Assembly: GCA_947503655.1 (NCBI GenBank)
Contig: CANNEP010000013.1
Location: forward strand, 1-49,861
Reading direction: 5' to 3'
Source: an uncultured Microbacterium sp.
GTDB lineage: Bacteria > Actinomycetota > Actinomycetes > Actinomycetales > Microbacteriaceae
DNA: 49,861 nucleotides
Below the pieces are notes generated by a model. It was not told where the DNA came from, searched no databases, and worked only from the letters and a program-made list of their open reading frames with translations. The number at the start of each line of letters is the position of its first letter. Within the stretch, counting starts at the first letter, position 1. Position numbers and translations under genes: made by a program. Of the stretch, positions 29,837 through 38,244 are shown piece after piece.

Positions 29837-31903
29837 TTACGCGTGGCCTGCCTTCTCCATTTGACGCAGGTCACGCTTCAGGTCTTGCACCTCATCGCGC
29901 AATCGCGCTGCGAGCTCGAACTTGAGCTCTTGCGCAGCCGTCAGCATCTGATCGGTGAGGTCAGCAATCGTCGACTCCAGCTGGCTTGCGCCTTCAGCCG
30001 CAATGCCTTCGCGGCCGAGCTTCGGAGTCGGTGACTTCTTCTTCGCTCCCCCGGTTCGCGCAAGCATCGCCTGGGTGTCAGCGCCCTCACGCGCCAGCGC
30101 ATCAGTGATGTCCGCGATCTTCTTGCGGAGGGGCTGCGGATCGATGCCGTGCTCGGTGTTGTACGCAATCTGCTTTTCGCGACGGCGCTCAGTCTCTTCG
30201 ATGGCCTTGGCCATGGAGTCCGTGATGCGGTCTGCATACATGTGCACCTGACCCGAGACGTTACGCGCCGCACGACCGATCGTCTGAATCAACGAGGTTC
30301 CGCTGCGCAGGAATCCTTCTTTGTCAGCGTCGAGAATCGCAACCAGCGATACCTCGGGCAGGTCAAGGCCTTCACGCAGCAGGTTGATACCCACCAGCAC
30401 GTCATAAACGCCCGCACGGAGTTCGCTCAGCAGCTCAACACGTCGGAGCGTGTCAACGTCGGAGTGTAGGTACCGCACGCGCACGCCGTGCTCTTGCAAA
30501 AAGTCGGTGAGCTCTTCAGCCATCTTCTTCGTCAGCGTCGTGACGAGCACGCGCTCGTCTTTCTCAACGCGAATGCGAATCTGCTCGAGCAAGTCGTCAA
30601 TCTGCCCCTTGGACGGCTTGACGACGATCTCCGGGTCAACGAGGCCCGTCGGGCGAATGATCTGCTCAACGACACCGTCGGCAATGCCCATCTCGTACTT
30701 GCCAGGCGTCGCCGACAGATAGACGGTCTGACCGATGCGGTTCTTAAATTCGTCCCATCGCAGGGGACGGTTGTCCATCGCACTCGGCAAACGGAAGCCA
30801 TGCTCAACGAGCGTGCGCTTGCGCGACGCATCACCCTCGTACATCGCGCCAATCTGCGGCACGGTGACGTGCGATTCGTCAATCACAAGCAGGAAGTCAT
30901 CGGGAAAGAAGTCGAGCAGTGTGTGTGGCGGCTCGCCGGGCTCACGCCCGTCCATGTGACGCGAGTAGTTCTCAATGCCCGAGCAGAAGCCCAACTGCTG
31001 CAACATCTCGAGGTCAAACGTCGTGCGCATGCGCAGACGCTGCGCCTCGAGAAGCTTGCCCTGGCTCTCAAACTCCTTCAGCCGTTCCGCCAGCTCATCT
31101 TCGATCGTCTTGATCGATCGCTGCACGACATCAGTTGCGGCGACGTAGTGCGAGGCCGGAAAGATCGGAACCGAGTCCAGCTTGTCGATGACGTCACCGG
31201 TCAGCGGGTGGAGACGGTACAGCGCTTCGATCTCATCACCGAACATCTCGATGCGAATCGCGTACTCCTCGTACACCGGAATGATTTCGATCGTGTCGCC
31301 ACGAACACGGAAATTACCCCGCGAGAAGTCAACGTCATTGCGGTTGTACTGCATCGAAATGAACTGGCGAATGAGGGCATCGCGATCGTACTGCTCCCCC
31401 ACCTGTAGCGCGACCATGGCGCGCAGATATTCCTCCGGCGCACCCAAACCGTAGATGCAAGACACCGTCGACACCACGACAACGTCACGTCGCGACAGCA
31501 GCGAATTCGTCGTGGAGTGGCGGAGTCGCTCGACCTCGGCGTTGACCGATGAGTCTTTCTCGATGAAGGTGTCTGTCTGCGGAACGTACGCCTCAGGCTG
31601 GTAGTAGTCGTAGTACGAGACGAAGTACTCAACCGCATTGTTCGGCATCAGCTCACGAAACTCGTTCGCGAGCTGCGCGGCGAGCGTCTTATTGTGCGCC
31701 AACACGAGCGTCGGCCGCTGCACCTGTTCAACGAGCCAGGCCGTCGTTGCAGACTTACCGGTACCGGTGGCACCCATCAGTACAACGTCAGTCTCGCCCG
31801 CATTAATGCGCGCCGCCAGCTCAGCGATCGCCTGCGGCTGATCACCTGAGGGCTCGTATTCGCTGATGACCTCGAAGGGACGGACGGCACGCGTGGGTTG
31901 CAT
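29837..31903 (-). CDS. uvrB: Excinuclease ABC subunit UvrB
   Basis: UvrB is the helicase-like damage-verification subunit. The 688-residue product has Walker A GATGTGKS (44-51), the DNA-clamping beta-hairpin region [22 protein letters not shown], the motif DESHVTVPQ, helicase motifs V-VI ([26 protein letters not shown]) and a C-terminal UVR domain ([23 protein letters not shown]) for UvrC contact. The start codon has no ribosome-binding site but TAGGCT six bases upstream. It lies behind coaE (45-bp gap) and apart from uvrA-uvrC. Confidence 0.97.
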   Translation of the reverse strand: MQPTRAVRPFEVISEYEPSGDQPQAIAELAARINAGETDVVLMGATGTGKSATTAWLVEQVQRPTLVLAHNKTLAAQLANEFRELMPNNAVEYFVSYYDYYQPEAYVPQTDTFIEKDSSVNAEVERLRHSTTNSLLSRRDVVVVSTVSCIYGLGAPEEYLRAMVALQVGEQYDRDALIRQFISMQYNRNDVDFSRGNFRVRGDTIEIIPVYEEYAIRIEMFGDEIEALYRLHPLTGDVIDKLDSVPIFPASHYVAATDVVQRSIKTIEDELAERLKEFESQGKLLEAQRLRMRTTFDLEMLQQLGFCSGIENYSRHMDGREPGEPPHTLLDFFPDDFLLVIDESHVTVPQIGAMYEGDASRKRTLVEHGFRLPSAMDNRPLRWDEFKNRIGQTVYLSATPGKYEMGIADGVVEQIIRPTGLVDPEIVVKPSKGQIDDLLEQIRIRVEKDERVLVTTLTKKMAEELTDFLQEHGVRVRYLHSDVDTLRRVELLSELRAGVYDVLVGINLLREGLDLPEVSLVAILDADKEGFLRSGTSLIQTIGRAARNVSGQVHMYADRITDSMAKAIEETERRREKQIAYNTEHGIDPQPLRKKIADITDALAREGADTQAMLARTGGAKKKSPTPKLGREGIAAEGASQLESTIADLTDQMLTAAQELKFELAARLRDEVQDLKRDLRQMEKAGHA

Positions 31904-31909
31904 GCCACC

Positions 31910-31915
31910 AGCCTA
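31910..31915 (-). promoter_or_regulatory. -10 hexamer TAGGCT of uvrB, leaderless start
   Basis: TAGGCT, GGTGGC and ATG follow one another on the minus strand in the 45-bp coaE-uvrB gap. uvrB can therefore have its own promoter. No SOS box is visible there. Confidence 0.55.
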
Positions 31916-31948
31916 CGCGTGCCCTCAGACACTCGGCGCGACGCGTGG

Positions 31949-32584
31949 CTAAGCGCGCTCCTCGCGACGATCTCGAGCGATACGCAGAAGCGAACCCAGG
32001 TCGTTCCATACCCGGTCGGCTTCCAGCAGCGTCTGGTCAAGTGACGCGCTCGTGTCAATGACGACGTCAGCGATTTGCAGGCGTTGCTCGTCAGGGATTT
32101 GCGAGGCCACCCGGGCCCGAGCCTCATCTTCATTCATGTCGCGAAACTCGACGAGGCGCGCAACGCGTTCTTCTGCCGGCGCGTGCGCCACGATGATGAG
32201 TTCCCACGGGTCGCTCGACCGAGCCTCAACCAACAGCGGCACGTCGTAGATCACCACGGCCTCCGGATCGCGCGCAAACGCTTCCGTGAAGCGCCGTTCG
32301 GTGTTCGCACGAACCGCGGGATGCACAATGGCATTCAGCGTGGCCACCTTCTCCGGTGAGCCGAAGACGCGCGCGCCCAGCTCCGCACGCTTCAGCGCGC
32401 CCGTGTCGTCCAGAATGTCGGCGCCAAACTCGGCAACCATGGCCGCCAACACCGGCGTGCCCGGCTCCTGCAGCTCCCGCACCACCGCATCCGCATCAAC
32501 GACGATCGCACCGTGTTCGGCAAAGCGGCGAGCGATCGAAGACTTTCCTGACGCGATCCCGCCGGTGAGCGCAATGAGAGGCAT
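31949..32584 (-). CDS. coaE: Dephospho-CoA kinase
   Basis: CoaE performs the last step of coenzyme A synthesis, phosphorylating dephospho-CoA. The 211-residue protein has the P-loop GGIASGKSS (8-16), VVDADAVVRELQEPG, the family motif HPAVRANTERR and YDVPLLVEA. I chose the ATG at 32584 because the product then begins MPLIALTGGIASGKS, as in the family; the open frame upstream runs into the rpsA terminator. A weak AGGATT hexamer lies six bases before the ATG. Confidence 0.94.
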   Translation of the reverse strand: MPLIALTGGIASGKSSIARRFAEHGAIVVDADAVVRELQEPGTPVLAAMVAEFGADILDDTGALKRAELGARVFGSPEKVATLNAIVHPAVRANTERRFTEAFARDPEAVVIYDVPLLVEARSSDPWELIIVAHAPAEERVARLVEFRDMNEDEARARVASQIPDEQRLQIADVVIDTSASLDQTLLEADRVWNDLGSLLRIARDRREERA

Positions 32585-32640
32585 ACGCACAATCCTGCCA
32601 GAGCCAGCCCCGTGGTTCCGCGACAGCATCGCACACAGCA

Positions 32641-32681
32641 AAAAAGAAAACGGGGCCGGAACCATATGGTTCCGACCCCGT
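32641..32681 (-). terminator. Rho-independent terminator of rpsA
   Basis: A 16-bp stem with one mismatch (ACGGGGCCGGAACCAT with ATGGTTCCGACCCCGT) is followed on the minus strand by TTTTCTTTTT, 15 bases after the rpsA stop. It separates rpsA from coaE. Confidence 0.93.
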
Positions 32682-32696
32682 CAGTTAATCGTTAGA

Positions 32697-34148
32697 TCAA
32701 GCGTTGCCCGAGAGCTTCTCGCGGAGAGCCGCGAGTGCCTCGTCGTCAGCCAGCGTGCCAGCGGCAGCCGAGTCGCTCGAGAAGGACGATGCGCCTGCAT
32801 CGAACTCGGGAGCTGCAGCCTCAGCCTCAGCGGCCTTGATGACCTGAGCCTTGTGTGCTTCCCAACGAGCCTGGGCGGCAGCGTAGTCCTGCTCCCACTT
32901 CTCGCGCTCGGCGTCAAAGCCTTCCTTCCAAGCGCCCGACTCAGCGTCGAAGCCGTCCGGGTACTTGTACTCGCCGTTCTCGTCGTACTCTGCAACCATG
33001 CCGTACAGAGCCGGGTCGAACTCGGTGCCGTAGGGGTCAACCGACTCGTTAGCCTGCTTCAGCGACAGCGAGATGCGGCGACGCTCGAGGTCGATGTCGA
33101 TGACCTTAACGAAGACCTCGTCACCAACCGAGACAACCTGCTCAGCAAGCTCAACGTGCTTGCCCGAGAGCTCGGAGATGTGAACGAGACCCTCGATGCC
33201 GTCAGCAACGCGCACGAATGCACCGAACGGAACCAGCTTGGTGACCTTACCGGGGGTAACCTGACCGATTGCGTGGGTACGTGCGAATACCTGCCACGGG
33301 TCTTCCTGCGTTGCCTTCAGCGACAGCGAAACGCGCTCGCGGTCCAGGTCAACCTCAAGAATCTCGACGGTGACTTCCTGGCCAACCTCGACGACCTCAG
33401 AAGCGTGCTCGATGTGCTTCCAGGACAGCTCGGAAACGTGGACGAGACCGTCAACGCCACCGAGGTCAACGAACGCACCGAAGTTGACGATCGACGAAAC
33501 GACACCCTTGCGAACCTGACCCTTGTGCAGGTTGTTGAGGAAGTGCGTGCGGGTCTCCGACTGCGTCTGCTCGAGCAGAGCGCGGCGCGACAGAACGACG
33601 TTGTTGCGGTTCTTGTCGAGCTCGAGGATCTTCGCTTCGATCTCCTGGCCGAGGTACGGCGTCAGGTCGCGAACACGGCGCAGCTCGATGAGCGATGCCG
33701 GGAGGAAGCCACGGAGTCCGATGTCAACGATGAGACCACCCTTGACAACCTCAATGACAGAACCGGTGACAACACCGTCGTTCTCCTTGATCTTCTCCAC
33801 GTCGCCCCAAGCGCGCTCGTACTGTGCACGCTTCTTCGACAGAATCAGGCGGCCTTCCTTGTCTTCCTTCTGGAGAACAAGTGCCTCGACCAGGTCACCG
33901 ACGGAAACGACCTCGTTGGGGTCAACGTCGTGCTTGATCGACAGTTCACGCGAGGGGATAACACCCTCGGTCTTGAAGCCGACATCGAGGAGAACCTCAT
34001 CGCGGTCGATCTTGACGATCGTGCCCTCGATGATGTCGCCGTCGTTGAAAGACTTGATAGTCAGTTCGACCGCGGCCAGGAAGTCCTCAGCAGATCCGAT
34101 GTCGTTGATGGCGACCTGCTTGGTGGCCGGGGCGGTTGCGTTAGTCAT
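32697..34148 (-). CDS. rpsA: 30S ribosomal protein S1
   Basis: S1 helps recruit mRNA to the 30S subunit. The 483-residue protein has four S1 OB-fold repeats: GDIIEGTIVKIDRDEVLLDV (about 37), GVVTGSVIEVVKGGLIVDIG (about 125), GQVRKGVVSSIVNFGAFVDL (about 210) and GQVTPGKVTKLVPFGAFVRV (about 295). The C-terminus is acidic and glutamate/tryptophan-containing (about 370-483). Four repeats, rather than the six of E. coli, is the actinobacterial form. The ATG has AAGGA about 11 bases upstream and the mRNA seems to have a leader of over 100 bases. Confidence 0.96.
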   Translation of the reverse strand: MTNATAPATKQVAINDIGSAEDFLAAVELTIKSFNDGDIIEGTIVKIDRDEVLLDVGFKTEGVIPSRELSIKHDVDPNEVVSVGDLVEALVLQKEDKEGRLILSKKRAQYERAWGDVEKIKENDGVVTGSVIEVVKGGLIVDIGLRGFLPASLIELRRVRDLTPYLGQEIEAKILELDKNRNNVVLSRRALLEQTQSETRTHFLNNLHKGQVRKGVVSSIVNFGAFVDLGGVDGLVHVSELSWKHIEHASEVVEVGQEVTVEILEVDLDRERVSLSLKATQEDPWQVFARTHAIGQVTPGKVTKLVPFGAFVRVADGIEGLVHISELSGKHVELAEQVVSVGDEVFVKVIDIDLERRRISLSLKQANESVDPYGTEFDPALYGMVAEYDENGEYKYPDGFDAESGAWKEGFDAEREKWEQDYAAAQARWEAHKAQVIKAAEAEAAAPEFDAGASSFSSDSAAAGTLADDEALAALREKLSGNA

Positions 34149-34191
34149 GTAGTGGGTTGTCCTTGTTGGATTGGAAACTCGGGCTTAGACT

Positions 34192-34204
34192 CCGTCAGCG
34201 ACGG
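34192..34204 (-). promoter_or_regulatory. Leader hairpin upstream of rpsA
   Basis: CCGTC-AGC-GACGG forms a perfect 5-bp hairpin in the predicted 5' leader, 44 bases before the rpsA ATG. It could take part in autogenous control by S1; this is inference from position. Confidence 0.3.
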
Positions 34205-34297
34205 CGTGGTTGGACGCACGCAATCTCAGGCGTTTAAGCAAATGGATTTTTGTGTCACTCGTCTTGTCGCTTAATACAGCCACAAAGATGACACCTC

Positions 34298-34306
34298 AGC
34301 ATATCA
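34298..34306 (-). promoter_or_regulatory. Extended -10 promoter of rpsA
   Basis: On the minus strand TGATATGCT contains an extended -10 (TG-N-TATGCT). No good -35 is seen. It predicts a leader of about 140 nt for rpsA. Confidence 0.45.
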
Positions 34307-34369
34307 GAATTGACCCGCCATACGACACGCGCGGCGCGCACGCCACAGTGGGTGACATCCAGGCCGCAA

Positions 34370-34876
34370 TTAGGAAAGCGTGGCAGCCAACGCCGACAGC
34401 TCGTCGCCCACCAAACGCTGGGTCGTCCACTCGTCCATCGGGGCTGCGCCGAGCGAACGGTAGAGGCCGATAGCCGGCTCGTTCCAGTTCAGAACGGTCC
34501 ACTCCATGCGACGGTATCCGCGCTCGCCACACACCGCTGCGATCGATGCCATCAGCTGCTTGCCGTAGCCGCGACCGCGTTCAGACGGGTAGACGTGCAG
34601 GTCTTCGAGCCAAATGCCGTGCGTGCCGGTCCACGTGGAGTAGGTCAAGAACCAAATAGCGATGCCGACGACGGAGCCATCACGCTCGACAACGTGTGCG
34701 AACGCATGCGGGTTGTCACCAAAGAACGTCGACTCGATCGCGGCCACCGTGTTGAGGACGGCATCAGGCTCACGCTCATATTCAGCGAGTTCTCTGATGT
34801 GGTTGAGCAGCGCAGGGGCGTCATCGATGCGCACATCGCGCAGCACAGCGCCGTCAGTCAGAGTCAGGGGAAGCAT
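34370..34876 (-). CDS. GNAT family N-acetyltransferase
   Basis: A 168-residue single-domain GNAT enzyme, which transfers acetyl from acetyl-CoA to an amine. Motif A with the pyrophosphate loop is clear in LEDLHVYPSERGRGYGKQLM, preceded by ELAEYEREPDAV and followed by NWNEPAIGLYRSLGAAPMDEWTTQRL. The ELAEYE and 'GA.pmdeW...RL' features resemble the diamine/spermidine acetyltransferase-like branch, but the substrate cannot be stated. It has TAGGCT six bases before its ATG, so it is probably expressed separately from its neighbours rpsA and the TraR-type gene. Confidence 0.9.
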   Translation of the reverse strand: MLPLTLTDGAVLRDVRIDDAPALLNHIRELAEYEREPDAVLNTVAAIESTFFGDNPHAFAHVVERDGSVVGIAIWFLTYSTWTGTHGIWLEDLHVYPSERGRGYGKQLMASIAAVCGERGYRRMEWTVLNWNEPAIGLYRSLGAAPMDEWTTQRLVGDELSALAATLS

Positions 34877-34882
34877 GCTTCC

Positions 34883-34888
34883 AGCCTA
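34883..34888 (-). promoter_or_regulatory. -10 hexamer TAGGCT of the GNAT gene, leaderless start
   Basis: TAGGCT, GGAAGC and ATG lie in succession on the minus strand. The hexamer is the same as that in front of uvrB. Confidence 0.55.
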
Positions 34889-34925
34889 CTGACGCTGCGA
34901 TGGTCGCCCCGGACGAACAGCGGGT

Positions 34926-35288
34926 TCAGCGCCGCGACCGGGATCCGCACGGGACACAAACATCGGCATACGGACGAATCCGCAGCCGCTCGATCGGGAT
35001 CGCGCCGGCACAGCTACGACACACGCCGTACGTGCCGGTTTCTAGGCGCAGCAACGCTGCATCGACCTCATCGAGCCGCGCTCGAGCTTCCGTCGCCGCA
35101 GCATCTACGCGCGCCCACTCTCGCGACAGCGGAACACCCTCCGGATCATGCTCGTCGTCTCCCCCGGCCTGATCACGTGCTTCCGCCACCATCGCGAGCG
35201 ATGCTTGGGCTGCGGCAAGAGCACGCAACGCCTCTTCGCGCTGCTCGGCAAGCAGCGCACGAAACTGATCCTCACGACTCTTCGGCAT
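34926..35288 (-). CDS. TraR/DksA-type zinc-finger protein
   Basis: A 120-residue protein with an N-terminal coiled coil (about 8-80, rich in Ala/Glu/Arg) and a C-terminal four-cysteine zinc finger, Cys90-x2-Cys93 and Cys111-x2-Cys114, in GTYGVCRSC and PYADVCVPC. This is the TraR/DksA C4 layout; such proteins enter the RNA polymerase secondary channel. The acidic coiled-coil-tip residues of E. coli DksA are not obvious, so a DksA-like role is uncertain. The ATG at 35288 has TATGGT six bases upstream. The longer upstream frame overlaps the divergent exonuclease gene and is rejected. Confidence 0.88.
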   Translation of the reverse strand: MPKSREDQFRALLAEQREEALRALAAAQASLAMVAEARDQAGGDDEHDPEGVPLSREWARVDAAATEARARLDEVDAALLRLETGTYGVCRSCAGAIPIERLRIRPYADVCVPCGSRSRR

Positions 35289-35294
35289 GCCCAC

Positions 35295-35300
35295 ACCATA
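35295..35300 (-). promoter_or_regulatory. -10 hexamer TATGGT of the TraR/DksA-type gene, leaderless start
   Basis: TATGGT, GTGGGC and ATG follow on the minus strand. This lies within the 51-bp gap shared with the divergent exonuclease gene. Confidence 0.55.
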
Positions 35301-35327
35301 CGACGCCCCACCGACGGTGGCGCGTGA

Positions 35328-35333
35328 CAAAAT
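35328..35333 (+). promoter_or_regulatory. -10 hexamer CAAAAT of the exonuclease gene, leaderless start
   Basis: TGA-CAAAAT forms an extended -10, followed by GACCAC and the ATG at 35340. There is no ribosome-binding site. Confidence 0.5.
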
Positions 35334-35339
35334 GACCAC

Positions 35340-36263
35340 ATGCCCCGCACCATGCTTCTCGACACCGCCTCTTTGTACTTCCGAGCGTTCTACGGCGTGC
35401 CCGACTCTGTGAAGGCCGCGGACGGAACCAGCGTGAACGCCGTGCGCGGATTGCTCGACATCATCACGAAGCTCGTCACGCTGTATCAGCCTGATGCTGT
35501 CGTGGCCTGCTGGGATGATGATTGGCGTCCGCAGTGGCGGGTTGACCTCATTCCGACCTATAAGACACACCGTGTTGTCGAAGAGGTGGCCGGCGGGCCC
35601 GACGTTGAAGAGGTACCAGACCCGCTGGAGACGCAGATTCCGATTATTCGCGACATGCTGACGTCACTGAATATCCCCATCGTTGGTCACGCTGGGTTCG
35701 AAGCAGACGATATTGTCGCCACGCTCGCCACTGTCGCGGGCGGCAACGTTGACGTTGTGACCGGCGATCGCGACCTGTTCCAACTCGTTGATGATGCGCG
35801 CGACGTGCGCGTCATCTACACCGCGCGCGGCATGAGCAACCTAGAAATCATCACCGACACTGTCGTGCAGCAAAAGTACGGCGTCCGCGCCGATCAATAC
35901 GCGGACTTCGCAACGATGCGTGGTGACGCCTCCGACGGCCTCCCCGGTGTTGCCGGCGTTGGTGAGAAGACCGCCGCGACCCTCCTGCAGAATCACGGCA
36001 ACCTCGCCGCCATTCGTGCGGCAGCAACTGAGGGTACGGGCATGTCAGCGGGCGTCGCCAAGAAGATTCTGACGGCGAGTGACTATCTCGACGTTGCACC
36101 AACTGTTGTGGAGGTGGCTCGCAACGTCGACGTCACTCTCCCCCTGGTTCCGCTCACGCCGCTCATCGCCGATGAGGCCGCGCACGCCGAGGCACTCGCC
36201 GAGAAATGGTCGTACACGACGGCACTCGAGCGTTTTCGCGCAGCCATCGCGCCGCGCGGCTAG
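35340..36263 (+). CDS. 5'-3' exonuclease (Pol I N-terminal-like, stand-alone)
   Basis: A 307-residue FEN-type nuclease, homologous to the 5' nuclease domain of DNA polymerase I but without a polymerase. Metal-site and arch features are visible: LLDTASLYFRAFYGVP, ACWDDDWRPQWRVDLIPTYK, GFEADDIVATLA, VVTGDRDLFQLVD and the H3TH region MRGDASDGLPGVAGVGEKTA. It probably removes flaps or RNA primers, or resects DNA. Mycobacteria have a similar stand-alone protein. It shares a short promoter region with the divergent zinc-finger gene and ends at a hairpin facing trpD. Confidence 0.94.
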   Translation: MPRTMLLDTASLYFRAFYGVPDSVKAADGTSVNAVRGLLDIITKLVTLYQPDAVVACWDDDWRPQWRVDLIPTYKTHRVVEEVAGGPDVEEVPDPLETQIPIIRDMLTSLNIPIVGHAGFEADDIVATLATVAGGNVDVVTGDRDLFQLVDDARDVRVIYTARGMSNLEIITDTVVQQKYGVRADQYADFATMRGDASDGLPGVAGVGEKTAATLLQNHGNLAAIRAAATEGTGMSAGVAKKILTASDYLDVAPTVVEVARNVDVTLPLVPLTPLIADEAAHAEALAEKWSYTTALERFRAAIAPRG

Positions 36264-36278
36264 CCCAATGAAAACGAA

Positions 36279-36314
36279 ACGGAGCACCCCAGCTTTCGGC
36301 TCGGGGCGCTCCGT
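36279..36314. terminator. Bidirectional terminator between the exonuclease gene and trpD
   Basis: ACGGAGC-A-CCCC-AGC pairs with GCT-C-GGGG-C-GCTCCGT around TTTCG. It lies between the convergent stops, 16 bases from each, with GTTCTTG on the right and GTTTCGTTTTC on the left. Confidence 0.88.
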
Positions 36315-36330
36315 TCTTGCGCCTTCCTGG

Positions 36331-37398
36331 CTAACCTGCGGCGGCGAATGACTGCGTCACGCGCACCCACTCGTCGAGCTTGGCCGCGGCAGCTCCACTA
36401 TCCAGCGCGGCTACTGCCTGGTCGCGACCCTCAGCGAGACGTTCAACCATGGAGCGTTGCGCCTGTGATGCATCATGCGAGAGGCGGTAGGAAACAATGC
36501 CAGCGGCAGCATTCAGGAGCACGATGTTGCGGATCGGCCCTTCCTTGCCGGCGAGAACGTCGCGAACGACCTGCGCGTTGTACGCGGGATCGCCGCCCCG
36601 GATGTCGCTAATAGAGGCATAAGCAAACCCGAGGTCACGAGGGTCGAGGTCGTGTTCGTGAATATCACCACGCGACACTTCCCAAATGCGGCTGTGGCCG
36701 GTGATCGTCAGCTCGTCCAGGCCATCGTCGCCGCGGAACACGAGTGCCGTGGCGCCACGCGTACGGAAGACGCCGGTAATGAGCGGAACGCGGTCAAGCT
36801 GCGCAACACCCACGGCGTTGGCTTCGGCGCGCGCGGGGTTGCACAGCGGACCGAGGATGTTGAACACGGTCGGCACGCCCAGCTCAGAGCGCGTCGGGCC
36901 AGCGAAGCGGAAGCCCGGGTGGAAAGCAGCAGCCCATACAAAGGAAAGGCCAACCTTCTCGAGAACCTCGGCGACCTGCTCGGGTGTGGTGTTGAGGTTG
37001 ACGCCCAAAGCGCTCACGACATCCGAAGCACCGGAAGATGACGTTGCCGCACGGTTGCCGTGCTTAACGACCGGAACACCGCTCGCCGCGCACACAATCG
37101 ACGCCATCGTGGACACGTTGACGGTGCCGTAACGGTCACCACCGGTTCCGACGATGTCAAGAACGTCGGCCGGCACGGGCAGACCATGCGCAGATTCCAG
37201 GATCGCGTCACGGAAGCCCACGATCTCATCTACCGTCTCCCCTTTGGCGCGTAGCGCGACGAGGAAGCCACCCAACTGGGATTCGGTCGCGCGGCCCTGC
37301 ATGATCTCCCGCATGGCCCAGGTCGACTCCCCGACGCTGAGGTCTTTGCCCTCTAGAAGGGTTGTCAAAATATGGGGCCAGGAGATCTCATCGAACAT
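36331..37398 (-). CDS. trpD: Anthranilate phosphoribosyltransferase
   Basis: TrpD joins anthranilate to PRPP in tryptophan synthesis. The 355-residue protein shows DIVGTGGDRYGTVNVST (82-98), the PRPP motif region, KHGNRAATSSSGASDVVSALG, PGFRFAGPTRSELGVPTVFNILGPLCNP and GDDGLDELTITGHS. It is separate from the other trp genes and lies divergent to ctaE, an arrangement also known in mycobacteria. The ATG has TAATAT six bases upstream and no ribosome-binding site. Confidence 0.96.
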   Translation of the reverse strand: MFDEISWPHILTTLLEGKDLSVGESTWAMREIMQGRATESQLGGFLVALRAKGETVDEIVGFRDAILESAHGLPVPADVLDIVGTGGDRYGTVNVSTMASIVCAASGVPVVKHGNRAATSSSGASDVVSALGVNLNTTPEQVAEVLEKVGLSFVWAAAFHPGFRFAGPTRSELGVPTVFNILGPLCNPARAEANAVGVAQLDRVPLITGVFRTRGATALVFRGDDGLDELTITGHSRIWEVSRGDIHEHDLDPRDLGFAYASISDIRGGDPAYNAQVVRDVLAGKEGPIRNIVLLNAAAGIVSYRLSHDASQAQRSMVERLAEGRDQAVAALDSGAAAAKLDEWVRVTQSFAAAG

Positions 37399-37404
37399 TG
37401 TTCA

Positions 37405-37410
37405 ATATTA
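37405..37410 (-). promoter_or_regulatory. -10 hexamer TAATAT of trpD, leaderless start
   Basis: TAATAT, TGAACA and ATG follow on the minus strand. It is one of the best -10 matches in the window. Confidence 0.6.
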
Positions 37411-37581
37411 GCGAGGCGCGACACGCCGACAGTGCGTCGGTAACGTTCCGTGTCTTTACGCGGCTCACAGACGCAATGTGCCTGATACAAGGCAGGTTCC
37501 CAGGCACTTGTAAGGATGCCCTAAGTTCACTTCCACCCTCCTTGATACGGCCGGATGCATAAAACACGCTCGGTTATCGGC

Positions 37582-37587
37582 CATAAT
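37582..37587 (+). promoter_or_regulatory. -10 hexamer CATAAT of ctaE, leaderless start
   Basis: CATAAT is followed by GGAAGG and the GTG at 37594. GGAAGG directly abuts the start and is too close to act as a ribosome-binding site, so a leaderless start fits better. Confidence 0.6.
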
Positions 37588-37593
37588 GGAAGG

Positions 37594-38223
37594 GTGACGA
37601 GCACAGTGACGCATGCCCCGGCGGCAAAAACAGTTAAGAGGCCAGACCCGGTTTCGGTCGGTACCATCGTGTGGCTTGGTAGCGAGGTTATGTTCTTCGC
37701 TGGCCTGTTTGCCATCTACTTCACGCTTCGGAGTACTTCTCCCGAGCTGTGGGCGGCCCGCACCGAACTCCTGAACATTCCGTTCGCAACGGTAAACACC
37801 CTGATCCTGGTGGCGTCTTCGTTCACCTGCCAGATGGGTGTCTTCGCTGCTGAGCGCTTCCAGCCGTACTCGGGACTCTCCGAGGGCAAGAAGCGTATGG
37901 GTATGGTTCCGTGGTTCTGGATCACCTTCGCACTCGGCGCGATCTTCGTCGCCGGTCAGGTCTGGGAGTACACCACCCTGGTGGTTGAGGGGCTGCCGAT
38001 TCAGGCTGACTCCTACGCTTCGGCCTTCTACATCACGACGGGCTTCCACGCCCTGCACGTGACCGGTGGTCTGATTGCGTTCCTCCTCGTCATCGGACGC
38101 GCGTACGCGGTGAAGAACTTCCGTCACAAGGAAGCCACCACGGCCATCGTCGTGTCCTACTACTGGCACTTCGTCGACGTGGTCTGGATTGTCCTGTTCC
38201 TCGTCATCTACTTCCTCAAGTAA
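37594..38223 (+). CDS. ctaE: Cytochrome c oxidase subunit III (CtaE)
   Basis: Subunit III of the aa3-type cytochrome c oxidase, a cytoplasmic-membrane protein. The GTG at 37594 gives 209 residues with five membrane helices, as usual for actinobacterial CtaE. Features include [22 protein letters not shown], the conserved Glu in QVWEY and the motif [18 protein letters not shown], ending in [20 protein letters not shown]. An ATG 13 codons upstream is possible but not favoured by promoter position. It leads the ctaE-qcrC-qcrA-qcrB operon; subunits I, II and IV are not in the window. Confidence 0.96.
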   Translation: MTSTVTHAPAAKTVKRPDPVSVGTIVWLGSEVMFFAGLFAIYFTLRSTSPELWAARTELLNIPFATVNTLILVASSFTCQMGVFAAERFQPYSGLSEGKKRMGMVPWFWITFALGAIFVAGQVWEYTTLVVEGLPIQADSYASAFYITTGFHALHVTGGLIAFLLVIGRAYAVKNFRHKEATTAIVVSYYWHFVDVVWIVLFLVIYFLK

Positions 38224-38244
38224 GAAAGCAGAGCTGAACTCGAT

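Noticed and set aside
32286..34274. 662-codon plus-strand frame opposite rpsA and coaE
   Set aside because: A shadow frame: repetitive Leu/Asp/Val content reflects the S1 repeats read backwards.
37509..37526. TAAGG-ATG-CCCTAA stretch upstream of ctaE, loosely like an iron-regulator (DtxR/IdeR) box
   Set aside because: The match to the 19-bp consensus is poor and the arms are not symmetric; kept only as a note.
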